NCBI GenBank assembly: GCA_964540815.1
Contig: CAZIOH010000164.1
Coordinates: 1 to 7,348 of the forward strand
DNA length: 7,348 nt
Reading direction: 5' to 3'
Source: CAZIOH01 sp964540815
GTDB lineage: Bacteria > Myxococcota_A > Polyangia > Fen-1088
The position numbers and the translations under genes are program-made. A model generated the notes under the pieces. That model worked only from the letters and a program-made list of their open reading frames with translations. It did not search any database and was not told where the DNA came from. This document shows, in pieces, positions 1 to 5,689 of this stretch; within the stretch, counting starts at the first letter, position 1, and each line of letters starts with the position of its first letter.

Positions 1-138
1 TCGGCCTGGCACGAGGTGGGCGCCGACGTGGTCATCGAGTCGACCGGAGTCTTCCTGACCCGGGAGAAGACCGAAGCCCACCTGCGGGCGGGCGCCAGGC
101 GGGTCATCATTTCGGCCCCCTCCAAGGCGCCGGATCCA
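1..138 (+). pseudogene. gap: GAPDH fragment, cut at both ends
   Basis: Frame 1 reads GADVVIESTGVFLTREKTEA followed by HLRAGARRVIISAPSK. This is the conserved end of the NAD-binding half of glyceraldehyde-3-phosphate dehydrogenase, the glycolytic enzyme that converts glyceraldehyde-3-phosphate to 1,3-bisphosphoglycerate. The roughly 90 residues before it lie outside the window. After SAPSKAPDP the match stops abruptly: the expected continuation toward the catalytic Cys-Thr-Thr-Asn segment is absent. The frame stays open to about 798 only because the GC-rich shadow frame opposite the SRPBCC gene lacks stops. The break coincides with a GGATCC at 132-137. As it stands the product could not be an active GAPDH. 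It may be a genuine deletion scar or an artificial junction. I see nothing recognisable in 139-240. Confidence 0.8.
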
Positions 139-240
139 TGCGACGAGCCTACTACGGCACGCGGGTCACTCCTGCTTCGCATGGACCGCCTCGATGACGG
201 CGTCCTTGCGGCATGGGAGTCCGGTGCCGTGGGCTCTGAG

Positions 241-726
241 TCAGCCCACCCTCGGGGAGGGGCGCGGCTTTTCGGGCCGGGAGGTGACGGCGATCTGCCC
301 CGTTTCGAGCAGCGACTTCAGGTTGGAGAGGATCTGTGGCCAGCCGTCCGAAACGGCCGTGATGAGCTTGGACTCTGGCCGGTCGATCTCGTGGGTGATG
401 GTGAGCTTGACGGCGCCGTTCACCGGCTCGAGCTCGAGGGTGCAGCGGCTCGGGCCTTCCGCCTTGAGCTCGGGCTTCCAGGTGTGCTCCCAGTGGATGA
501 CCATCCGTCGCGGTGGATCAATCTCGAGGATGCGGCCGGTGTCGGTGAAAGTTCCGTCCGGGGCGACCATCCTCCAGGGCGAGCCCTTCTCCCAGGCGCA
601 CTCGATGTTCATGTCGAACCAATACTGGCGGATGAACTGCGGTGCGGTCAGCGCTTCCCAGAGCTTCGTGGGCGTCGTACGGATGAAGGTCACATAGACA
701 AATTGGCTTCGGCTTGCTGGATTCAT
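241..726 (-). CDS. AHSA1/SRPBCC-domain protein
   Basis: This is a 161-residue protein of the START/SRPBCC fold, AHSA1-like (activator of Hsp90 ATPase homologue, CalC) group. Such small cytoplasmic proteins form a helix-grip cavity for a hydrophobic ligand, but the ligand here cannot be read from sequence. Visible family features are FVYVTFIRTTPTKLWEALT (residues 9-27, first strand and helix), a central strand-rich part with WRMVAPDGTFTDTGRILEID and PPRRMVIHWEHTW, and the C-terminal helix GWPQILSNLKSLLETG. Length is normal for the family. The start at 726 was chosen because a strong GAGGAGG lies 5 bases upstream and because the family begins near here. An in-frame extension to 834 would translate the heptad repeats. 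It follows the ArsR gene on the same strand across 114 bases, so the two are probably co-transcribed. ArsR-SRPBCC pairs are common and the regulator usually represses the pair. Confidence 0.88.
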   Translation of the reverse strand: MNPASRSQFVYVTFIRTTPTKLWEALTAPQFIRQYWFDMNIECAWEKGSPWRMVAPDGTFTDTGRILEIDPPRRMVIHWEHTWKPELKAEGPSRCTLELEPVNGAVKLTITHEIDRPESKLITAVSDGWPQILSNLKSLLETGQIAVTSRPEKPRPSPRVG

Positions 727-731
727 GGCGT

Positions 732-738
732 CCTCCTC
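732..738 (-). promoter_or_regulatory. Ribosome binding site of the SRPBCC gene
   Basis: On the minus strand GAGGAGG stands 5 bases before the ATG at 726-724. This decides the start codon over the longer open frame. Confidence 0.75.
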
Positions 739-750
739 GGTGTCGTCTGC

Positions 751-810
751 GATGTGGGATGTGGGGCGTGGGATGTGCGATGTGCATCTTGGAAATGACC
801 AATGGCCAAT
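751..810. repeat. Degenerate heptanucleotide tandem repeats
   Basis: On the plus strand 751-785 divides exactly into five 7-mers: GATGTGG, GATGTGG, GGCGTGG, GATGTGC, GATGTGC. After the four bases ATCT, three further 7-mers of a different flavour follow at 790-810: TGGAAAT, GACCAAT, GGCCAAT. The array fills most of the gap between the ArsR and SRPBCC genes and lies in the presumed transcript between them. The period of 7 is not compatible with coding. Short heptanucleotide repeats between genes are known from cyanobacteria (STRR elements); whether these are related is unknown. Confidence 0.7.
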
Positions 811-840
811 TTCGACCGGCGCGCGAAAGGGCAAGGTCGG

Positions 841-1173
841 TCAATCCTCGGCCTCGGCCTCGGCCTCGAGGCGGCGCTTCAAGTCGCGCAGCGCCTTGAG
901 GCGGGGTCGCTCGAACTTGCGGATCCAGCGGTCGTAGATCTCCTGCAGGGGCACCGGATTGAGGAAGTGCAGCTTTTCCCGGCCCCGCCGCTGCACCGCC
1001 ACCAGGTTGGCCGCCTCGAGCACCGCGAGGTGCTGGGTCACCCCCTGCCGGCTCATCTCCAGATGCTGGCAGAGCTCGGTCAGCGTCTGCCCGTCGTGGG
1101 CGTGCAGACGGTCCATGAGCTCCCGCCGTCCCGGGTCGGCCAGTGCCTTGAAGAGCAGGTCCGCGTCGCGCAT
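841..1173 (-). CDS. ArsR-family winged-helix repressor
   Basis: This is a 110-residue DNA-binding regulator of the ArsR/SmtB superfamily. The N-terminal helix has the family signature FKALADPGRRELMDRL (residues 8-23). The helix-turn-helix follows: LTELCQHLEMSRQGVTQHL, with recognition helix about residues 40-55. The wing is around VAVQRRGREKLHFLN (58-72). It has a single Cys35 where metal sensors have the ELCVCDL pair, so it is probably not a metal sensor; it fits the subgroup that neighbours SRPBCC genes. I chose the ATG at 1173. The longer TTG start at 1194 would lie inside the operator and upstream of the predicted transcription start. There is no clear ribosome binding site, consistent with a near-leaderless transcript. 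The C-terminus ends in an Ala-Glu repeat made by a hexanucleotide repeat. It is the first gene of a probable two-gene operon with the SRPBCC gene. Confidence 0.9.
   Translation of the reverse strand: MRDADLLFKALADPGRRELMDRLHAHDGQTLTELCQHLEMSRQGVTQHLAVLEAANLVAVQRRGREKLHFLNPVPLQEIYDRWIRKFERPRLKALRDLKRRLEAEAEAED
847..870 (-). repeat. In-frame hexanucleotide repeat at ArsR C-terminus
   Basis: Read on the plus strand, CTCGGC occurs three times in a row (847-864), followed by the variant CTCGAG. On the coding strand this gives alternating Glu and Ala codons, the acidic tail EAEAEAED. Changes in copy number would lengthen or shorten the tail without a frameshift. Confidence 0.75.
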
Positions 1174-1183
1174 TCGGTTGCCA

Positions 1184-1213
1184 TATATAGGCAAGTAAAT
1201 ACTTGCCTGTCAA
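1184..1213 (-). promoter_or_regulatory. Sigma70-type promoter of the arsR-SRPBCC operon
   Basis: On the minus strand a perfect TTGACA (1213-1208) is followed after 18 bases by TATATA (1189-1184); CTATAT at 17 bases is an equally good reading. The predicted transcription start is about 1176-1178, only 3-5 bases before the ATG at 1173, so the mRNA would be almost leaderless. The palindromic operator overlaps one base of each hexamer and fills the spacer, a layout in which bound repressor would exclude RNA polymerase. Confidence 0.78.
1189..1208. promoter_or_regulatory. Palindromic ArsR operator
   Basis: AGGCAAGTA and TACTTGCCT form a perfect 9-base inverted repeat around a central AA. The size and symmetry suit an ArsR-family dimer. 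Two extra half-sites in direct orientation, GGCAAG at 1217-1222 and GGCAAGT at 1226-1232, lie just beyond the -35 element. Autoregulation is inferred from the position. Confidence 0.8.
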
Positions 1214-1394
1214 GGCGGCAAGCGCGGCAAGTCGCAGAGGTGACGACCTTGGCCGAGCTGCTCGTTGGCGAAAGGTGCGCCGTCCGTTGGCCGTCGACAC
1301 TCTTCTTCATCGGGACGTACGACTTGGCCGAGACCGCGCGCGAGGCTCCGGGGATCCACCGGACCGGAGGCTCGGGGGTCGCGCGCAAAGACTT
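1209..1394. other. Intergenic region between divergent operons
   Basis: Apart from the two GGCAAG half-sites next to the ArsR promoter, I see no gene, hairpin or convincing rightward promoter here. The rightward three-gene operon must start in or near this interval, but no good -35/-10 pair stands out, so it may use another sigma factor or an activator. Confidence 0.4.
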
Positions 1395-1402
1395 GGAGGA
1401 GG
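1395..1402 (+). promoter_or_regulatory. Ribosome binding site of the PSD lipoprotein gene
   Basis: GGAGGAGG lies 5 bases before GTG at 1408. It fixes the start of a frame that is open for another 200 codons upstream. Confidence 0.75.
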
Positions 1403-1407
1403 TCATC

Positions 1408-3060
1408 GTGAGAGGAGCCGCTCGGTGCACGAAGATCCTGCGCGTCGTCTCTTTGGCGACGGGGCTCGCCCTTGGTTGTTCCGGGACGCGTGGGAACTCG
1501 TCCCCACCAACGACGGTTTCGGTGGGGCCTCTCTGCGTCACCCACGATCCCGGACCGTCGCCCTTGCGGCGTCTCACCCGGACCGAATACGCGGAGACGG
1601 TCGCCGAGCTGCTCGGACCCGGGGTGATCGACGGATCGCGCCTGCCCCCGGGCGAGCGGGCGCTCGGCTTCGACAACAACGCCGACGTGATCAGCACGAG
1701 CGACCTGCTCGTCGATGCCTACGAGGACCTGGCGGAGAAGGCCGGCGACGCGGTGGCGGCGAACCTCGCCGCGTTCGCGCCGTGTGCCGCGAGCGCCCCC
1801 GACACTGGGTGCGCCAACCAGTTCATCGCGGACTTCGGCCGCCTGGCGTGGCGCCGCCCCCTCACCGCCGACGAGCAGACGGCGCTCGCGGCGGTGTTCA
1901 CCGAAGGCACCGCCGCCGTGGGCTTCGGGGAGGGGATCGCGCGCGTCACCGCGGTGTTGCTGGCGAGCCCCCAGTTCCTCTATCGAGTCGAGGTCGGCGC
2001 CGGTCCGGCGGCGGATCTGCCGAACGCGGTGGCGCTGGCGCCGAACGAGCTCGCGACCCGGCTGTCGTACCTGGTGTGGGGGGGGATGCCGGACCCGACG
2101 CTGCGTGCGGCAGCGGACGGGGGACGGCTTTCCACCCCGGCCGACCTCGAGCGGGAGTCGCGGCGCATGCTCGCCGACCCGCGCGCGCACGCCATCGTCG
2201 CCACGTTCCACGCGCAGTGGATGGGCATGGACCGGCTCGGCGGGATCGACAAGGACGCCATCCTCTATCCGGCTTACACGCCCGCCCTCGCCGGCCTGTT
2301 CGTGCAAGAGAGCGCCCGCTTCGTCGACGAGGTGGTCTGGAACCGGGAGGGGACGCTGGCCGCGCTGTTGACGGCGCCTTACACCTTCGGGGATGCGACG
2401 CTGGCGGCGTTCTACGGGGCGGCGCCACCAGCCGCGGGCGGGTTCGATCTGATCCGGCCGGACCCCACCCGGCGCGCGGGCTTCCTCACCGAGGGGGGCT
2501 TCCTGGCGCTCTACGGCAAGGCCAACCAGAGCGATCCGGTCCACCGGGGGCGCTTCGTACGCGAGCGGATGCTGTGCACGACGCCGCCGCTGCCGCCGCA
2601 AAACGTGGTCATTCGTGCCCCGGACCTCGACCCGCGCTCGACCACCCGGCAGCGCTTCGATCAGCACACGGCCGATCCGATGTGCGGCGCCTGCCACGCG
2701 CTCCTCGATCCCATCGGGTTCGGGTTCGAACACTACGACGGCATCGGGCGCTGGCGCGACATGGAGGGAGGTCAGCCCGTCGACGGCAGTGGGGCCCTGA
2801 CCGGGACCGACGTCGACGGTGCCTTCGACGGCGCGGTCGCGCTCGGCGCCAAGCTGGCCGCCAGCACGGAGGTCGAGGTGTGTTACGCCACGCAGTGGTT
2901 CCGCTTCGGCTACGGCCGGGGCGAGACCGCCGCCGACGCGTGCACCCTCCACGACCTGGCGACGGCGTTCGCGGCCTCGAAGGGGAACGTGCGCGAGCTG
3001 CTGGTCGCCCTCACCCAGACCGAGGCCTTTCGTTACCGCCGCGCGGGAGATCTGCCATGA
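1408..3060 (+). CDS. PSD-domain lipoprotein (DUF1592/DUF1588/DUF1585) with one CxxCH
   Basis: This is a 550-residue exported protein of the Planctomycete/Myxococcota PSD family, function unknown. It starts at GTG 1408 behind a strong ribosome binding site. The next residues form a lipoprotein signal peptide: Arg6 and Lys9, a hydrophobic core, then LALG-Cys24. Domains in order: PSD3/DUF1587-like LRRLTRTEYAETVAELLG (from about 53); PSD5/DUF1595 with FGRLAWRRPLT (about 125-190); PSD4/DUF1592 with QFLYRVE, ELATRLSYLVWG and RMLADPRA (about 189-330); PSCyt3/DUF1588 with RRAGFLTEGGFLAL, VHRGRFVRERMLC and CGACH at 426-430 before LLDPIGFGFEHYDGIGRWR; and PSD2/DUF1585 at the C-terminus. CGACH fits a covalent haem c site, but haem binding is unproven; the motif could serve structurally. 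An ATGA overlap couples it to the DUF1552 gene. It is likely anchored in the envelope as its partner. Confidence 0.88.
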   Translation: MRGAARCTKILRVVSLATGLALGCSGTRGNSSPPTTVSVGPLCVTHDPGPSPLRRLTRTEYAETVAELLGPGVIDGSRLPPGERALGFDNNADVISTSDLLVDAYEDLAEKAGDAVAANLAAFAPCAASAPDTGCANQFIADFGRLAWRRPLTADEQTALAAVFTEGTAAVGFGEGIARVTAVLLASPQFLYRVEVGAGPAADLPNAVALAPNELATRLSYLVWGGMPDPTLRAAADGGRLSTPADLERESRRMLADPRAHAIVATFHAQWMGMDRLGGIDKDAILYPAYTPALAGLFVQESARFVDEVVWNREGTLAALLTAPYTFGDATLAAFYGAAPPAAGGFDLIRPDPTRRAGFLTEGGFLALYGKANQSDPVHRGRFVRERMLCTTPPLPPQNVVIRAPDLDPRSTTRQRFDQHTADPMCGACHALLDPIGFGFEHYDGIGRWRDMEGGQPVDGSGALTGTDVDGAFDGAVALGAKLAASTEVEVCYATQWFRFGYGRGETAADACTLHDLATAFAASKGNVRELLVALTQTEAFRYRRAGDLP

Positions 3061-4412
3061 GCGTCCTTCTCGATCGAAGCTTGAACCTGTCCCGGCGCAC
3101 GGTCCTGCGCGGCGCCGGCGTGGCCATGGCCCTGCCGCTGCTCGAGGCGATGCACCCGCGGCGCGCGCAGGCGGGCGGGGCCATCCCCAAACGCTTCGTC
3201 ACCATGTTCACCCCGAACGGCACGATCTATCCGAGCTGGGTGCCCACCGGCACCGAGACCAGCTTCACCCTGTCCCCCATCCTGGCGCCGCTCGCGCCAT
3301 ATCAGAACGACCTGGTCGTGGTGTCGGGCCTCTACCAGCAGGGCGGGGGTGGCGACGGACACCAGAACGGCATTGGTGGGATGTTGACCGGGCAGAGCCT
3401 CAACCCCGGCCCCTTCCAGGGAGGCGCAAACGCCGGCAGCGCGGGCTGGGCCAACGGGCCCTCGGTCGACCAGGCGATCGCCGCGAGCCTCGGCGGGGGC
3501 ACCAGCCTGCCTTCGCTCGAGCTCGGGGTCGAGGTGGGCGCCGGGGACGACTGGGGGCGCATGGTCTACGGCGCCGCCAATCAGCCGCTCACCCCCGAGG
3601 AGAGCCCGGGGCTCGCCTACCAGCGGCTGTTCGCGACCAACGGCGCGAGCCCGGCCGAGCTCGTGGCGCTGCGGGCGCGCAAGCGGAGCATCCTCGATGC
3701 CGTGCGGGCGCAGTTCCAGGCGGTGTCCGCGCGGTTGGGCGCGGCGGACCGGGCGCGCCTCGACCAGCACGCGACCGCGCTGCGCGACATCGAGATGCGC
3801 CTCGACGCACAGGCGATGCCCAGTCCGTCCTGCCTCGATCCGGGCGCGCCGGGGTTGCCGGCGAGCCTCACGGACAACAGCAACTTTCCAGCCATCGGGA
3901 AGCTGCAGATGGATCTGCTGGCGGTGGCGCTGGCGTGCGATCTGACGCGGGTCGCGTCGCTGCAGTGGTCCCGCTCGGTGTCGATGGTGCGCTTCACCTG
4001 GCTCGCGCCCACCATCACCGATGCGCACCACGATCTGTCTCACAAGCCCGACGACGATGCGACCTCGCAGGACAAGCTGGTCCGGATCAACACCTGGTAC
4101 GCGGCCCAGCTGGCCTACCTGCTCGGCAAGCTGGCCACCGCCGGGGAGACGGACGGCACCCGTTTGCTCGATGCCACCTTGGTCCTCTGGTGTAACGAGC
4201 TCGGCAAGGGCAACACCCACAGCCGTCAGCTCGCGCCGTACGTGCTGGCGGGCCAGGCCGGTGGCGCCCTGCGCACGGGCCGGTTCCTCTCGTACACCGG
4301 CGATCTGCCCCACAACAACCTGCTCGTCTCGCTGCTGCAGGCGATGGACGTGCCCGTCGCCAAGTTCGGCAAGGACGAATGGTGCACCGGCCCGCTGACG
4401 GGCCTGCTCTGA
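3057..4412 (+). CDS. DUF1552 (HXXSHH family) Tat-exported protein
   Basis: This is a full-length 451-residue DUF1552 protein. The start ATG overlaps the stop of the preceding gene by 4 bases (ATGA), implying translational coupling. The N-terminus has a twin-arginine signal, SRRTVLRG (12-19), then a hydrophobic stretch GVAMALPLLEAM and a likely cut after RAQA (about 39). Tat export suggests folding, perhaps with a cofactor, before crossing the membrane. Family motifs: PKRFVTMFTPNGTIYPSW (44-61), LSPILAPLAPYQNDLVVVSGL, MLTGQSLNPG, SVDQAIAASLGGGTSLPSLE, the HXXSHH-type motif HDLSHK (325-330), LVLWCNELGKGNTHS (around 375-388) and the terminal CTGPLTGLL. The motif's last His is Lys here. The biochemical role is unknown; a relation to the alkaline phosphatase/DUF1501 fold is only a possibility. 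The partner is the PSD protein upstream; the two recur together in Planctomycetes and Myxococcota. Confidence 0.9.
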   Translation: MSVLLDRSLNLSRRTVLRGAGVAMALPLLEAMHPRRAQAGGAIPKRFVTMFTPNGTIYPSWVPTGTETSFTLSPILAPLAPYQNDLVVVSGLYQQGGGGDGHQNGIGGMLTGQSLNPGPFQGGANAGSAGWANGPSVDQAIAASLGGGTSLPSLELGVEVGAGDDWGRMVYGAANQPLTPEESPGLAYQRLFATNGASPAELVALRARKRSILDAVRAQFQAVSARLGAADRARLDQHATALRDIEMRLDAQAMPSPSCLDPGAPGLPASLTDNSNFPAIGKLQMDLLAVALACDLTRVASLQWSRSVSMVRFTWLAPTITDAHHDLSHKPDDDATSQDKLVRINTWYAAQLAYLLGKLATAGETDGTRLLDATLVLWCNELGKGNTHSRQLAPYVLAGQAGGALRTGRFLSYTGDLPHNNLLVSLLQAMDVPVAKFGKDEWCTGPLTGLL

Positions 4413-4486
4413 GGGGCGCGGGGCGGACCGTGATTTTCACCGCATCTCCCAGCACAACAAACCCAACCCAAGCAGCGAGGTGGATG

Positions 4487-5434
4487 ATGTCTCGTCGTAT
4501 CGTTCCGCGTTCGTCGAGCCCGAACCGAATCAAGGGGCCCGCCGCCGTCCCAGGAGTGGCAAGGACCGTCGCCCCGAGCGTCACCGCCGCCATGGCCGGG
4601 CCCATGTCCATGTGCATGTCCATGTCCATGTCCATCGCCATGGTGATGGCCGGGGCACTGGCCGGCTGTTCGTCGTCGGGGGCGAGCCTCGGGGATGCCG
4701 GCGCGCCGAGCAGCGCCGCCAACGCAGGAGGCGCTGGCGGCGGCGGCGCCGGAATCGGGGTCGCGGCGTCGCCCGCGATCGGGTGCACCGATCCCGCCCC
4801 CGGCGTCCTCGACTACCTCGACGACATGGAGGACGGCGACGCCAGGATCCTCGGCCGCGATGGGCGCATCGGTTACTGGTACACCTACCACGACACCACC
4901 GCCGGCACGTTGAACCCCGACCAGGGAGTCGTTCCCACCATGGAGACGATCCCCGGGCGTCGCTGCGGCACCAGTCTGCGGGCGATGCGCGTCACGGGCA
5001 GCGGCTTCACCGATTGGGGCGCCGGACTCGGGTTCGCGCTCCGGTACGGGGCAGGCGATGCCGGGGTCAGCATGGAGCTACCCTACGACGCCAGCCGCTT
5101 CAAGGGCTTCACGTTCTGGGGTCGCATCGGTGACACCTCGATCGGCACCATCCGCGCCGGGTTCGGCGACAAGTGGTCGCGGCCCGATGGGGGCGTCTGT
5201 ACCGTCACACCCACGCTCGGGCCAAACGCCTGCTACGACACCTTCGGCGAATCGTTCACCCTGACGACCACCTGGCAGCGGTTCAGCATCGACTTCGGGC
5301 AGCTGCAGCAGCGCAGCTTCGGCCTGGCCCGCCCGGAGCTCGACACGACCGCGCTCATGACCTTCGACGTCGCGATTCCCCCCGGCTCCCCCGTCTTCGA
5401 CGTGTGGATCGACGACGTGGCCTTCTACGAATAG
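4487..5434 (+). CDS. Secreted lipoprotein with carbohydrate-binding-like domain
   Basis: This is a 315-residue predicted lipoprotein. GAGG at 4477-4480 favours ATG 4487 (6-base spacing), though ATG 4484 is also possible. The N-region is unusually long (about 37 residues, several Arg and Lys) before a Met/Ser-rich hydrophobic core encoded by a hexanucleotide repeat, ending in LAG-Cys61. A Gly/Ala/Ser-rich linker (62-95) follows. The rest looks like one beta-sandwich domain (about 105-315), with YLDDMEDGD, RIGYWYTYHD, GSGFTDWGAGLGFALRY, YDASRFKGFTFWGRIGD, a Cys pair in GGVCTVTPTLGPNACYD, WQRFSIDFGQL and VFDVWIDDVAFYE. This pattern resembles secreted myxobacterial galactose-binding/CBM11-like lipoproteins, so sugar binding is a family-level guess. 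It begins 74 bases after the DUF1552 stop, so it probably belongs to the same operon. An alternative start at ATG 4592 would leave a signal peptide with no positive charge. Confidence 0.8.
   Translation: MSRRIVPRSSSPNRIKGPAAVPGVARTVAPSVTAAMAGPMSMCMSMSMSIAMVMAGALAGCSSSGASLGDAGAPSSAANAGGAGGGGAGIGVAASPAIGCTDPAPGVLDYLDDMEDGDARILGRDGRIGYWYTYHDTTAGTLNPDQGVVPTMETIPGRRCGTSLRAMRVTGSGFTDWGAGLGFALRYGAGDAGVSMELPYDASRFKGFTFWGRIGDTSIGTIRAGFGDKWSRPDGGVCTVTPTLGPNACYDTFGESFTLTTTWQRFSIDFGQLQQRSFGLARPELDTTALMTFDVAIPPGSPVFDVWIDDVAFYE
4604..4639 (+). repeat. Hexanucleotide (ATGTCC) repeat in a signal peptide
   Basis: Five units, ATGTCC, ATGTGC, ATGTCC, ATGTCC, ATGTCC, run from 4604 to 4633, followed by the decayed unit ATCGCC. 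They encode alternating Met and Ser/Cys (residues 40-51 of the lipoprotein). Each unit adds two residues to the hydrophobic core and one more in-frame ATG. Confidence 0.85.
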
Positions 5435-5627
5435 CGCGGGCGGCGCGTAGAGGTCCAGCCGAGGTCCCGGCCGTTCTGCACACCAGAGGTGCAAGCTGAT
5501 CGGTGGCCTCGAGCGGGCTTCGAGAGCGAGACGGTCCTCGCCCCGTCAATCTTGACCCGGGCGAGCGACACGGCCGCGCGCCGGAACAACGAATAGAGCT
5601 GGGCCGCAGCGGGCGGCCGTCGGGGGC
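5435..5627. other. No recognisable gene
   Basis: This is GC-rich sequence directly after the lipoprotein stop. Open frames here lack family features, and I see no convincing hairpin with a T-tract that could end the upstream operon. Confidence 0.4.
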
Positions 5628-5656
5628 TTGCAAAGCTCGGGGCTCGTTCTTAATTC
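5628..5656 (+). promoter_or_regulatory. Possible sigma70-like promoter
   Basis: TTGCAA (5628-5633) and TAATTC (5651-5656) are separated by 17 bases in a small AT-richer island. GGAGG at 5676-5680 and an ATG at 5690 follow at proper distances. The promoter would serve the broken gene downstream. The -10 match is modest. Confidence 0.35.
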
Positions 5657-5674
5657 TGGGTGGATCGAACGAGC
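5642..5674. repeat. 8-base inverted repeat with 17-base loop
   Basis: GCTCGTTC (5642-5649) is perfectly complementary to GAACGAGC (5667-5674). It overlaps the possible -10 element and start site, so it could be an operator or an mRNA hairpin. No T-run follows, so it is not a classical terminator. Confidence 0.5.
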
Positions 5675-5689
5675 TTGGAGGCTCACCTC

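Noticed and set aside
16..798. A 260-residue rightward open frame continuing from the GAPDH fragment
   Set aside because: Only the first 46 or so codons match GAPDH; the remainder is the antisense shadow of the SRPBCC gene and heptad repeats.
751..810. CRISPR array
   Set aside because: The units are 7 bases with no spacers; this is a simple tandem repeat.
793..815. Operator-like palindrome around TGGCCA between arsR and the SRPBCC gene
   Set aside because: Symmetry is imperfect and better explained by the heptamers GACCAAT/GGCCAAT.
1174..1194. TTG start at 1194 for ArsR
   Set aside because: It lies within the operator and upstream of the predicted transcript start, and family alignment begins near the ATG at 1173.
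802..1407. A 200-codon N-terminal extension of the PSD protein
   Set aside because: It runs antisense through the arsR gene and its promoter. The GTG at 1408 with GGAGGAGG and a lipoprotein signal directly after it is a much better start.
1210..2952. A 580-residue open frame on the minus strand
   Set aside because: It is antisense to the PSD gene, Arg/Gly/Pro-rich without family features; a typical GC-rich shadow.
3033..4313. A 426-residue minus-strand open frame
   Set aside because: It is antisense to the DUF1552 gene, and its composition and lack of motifs mark it as a shadow.
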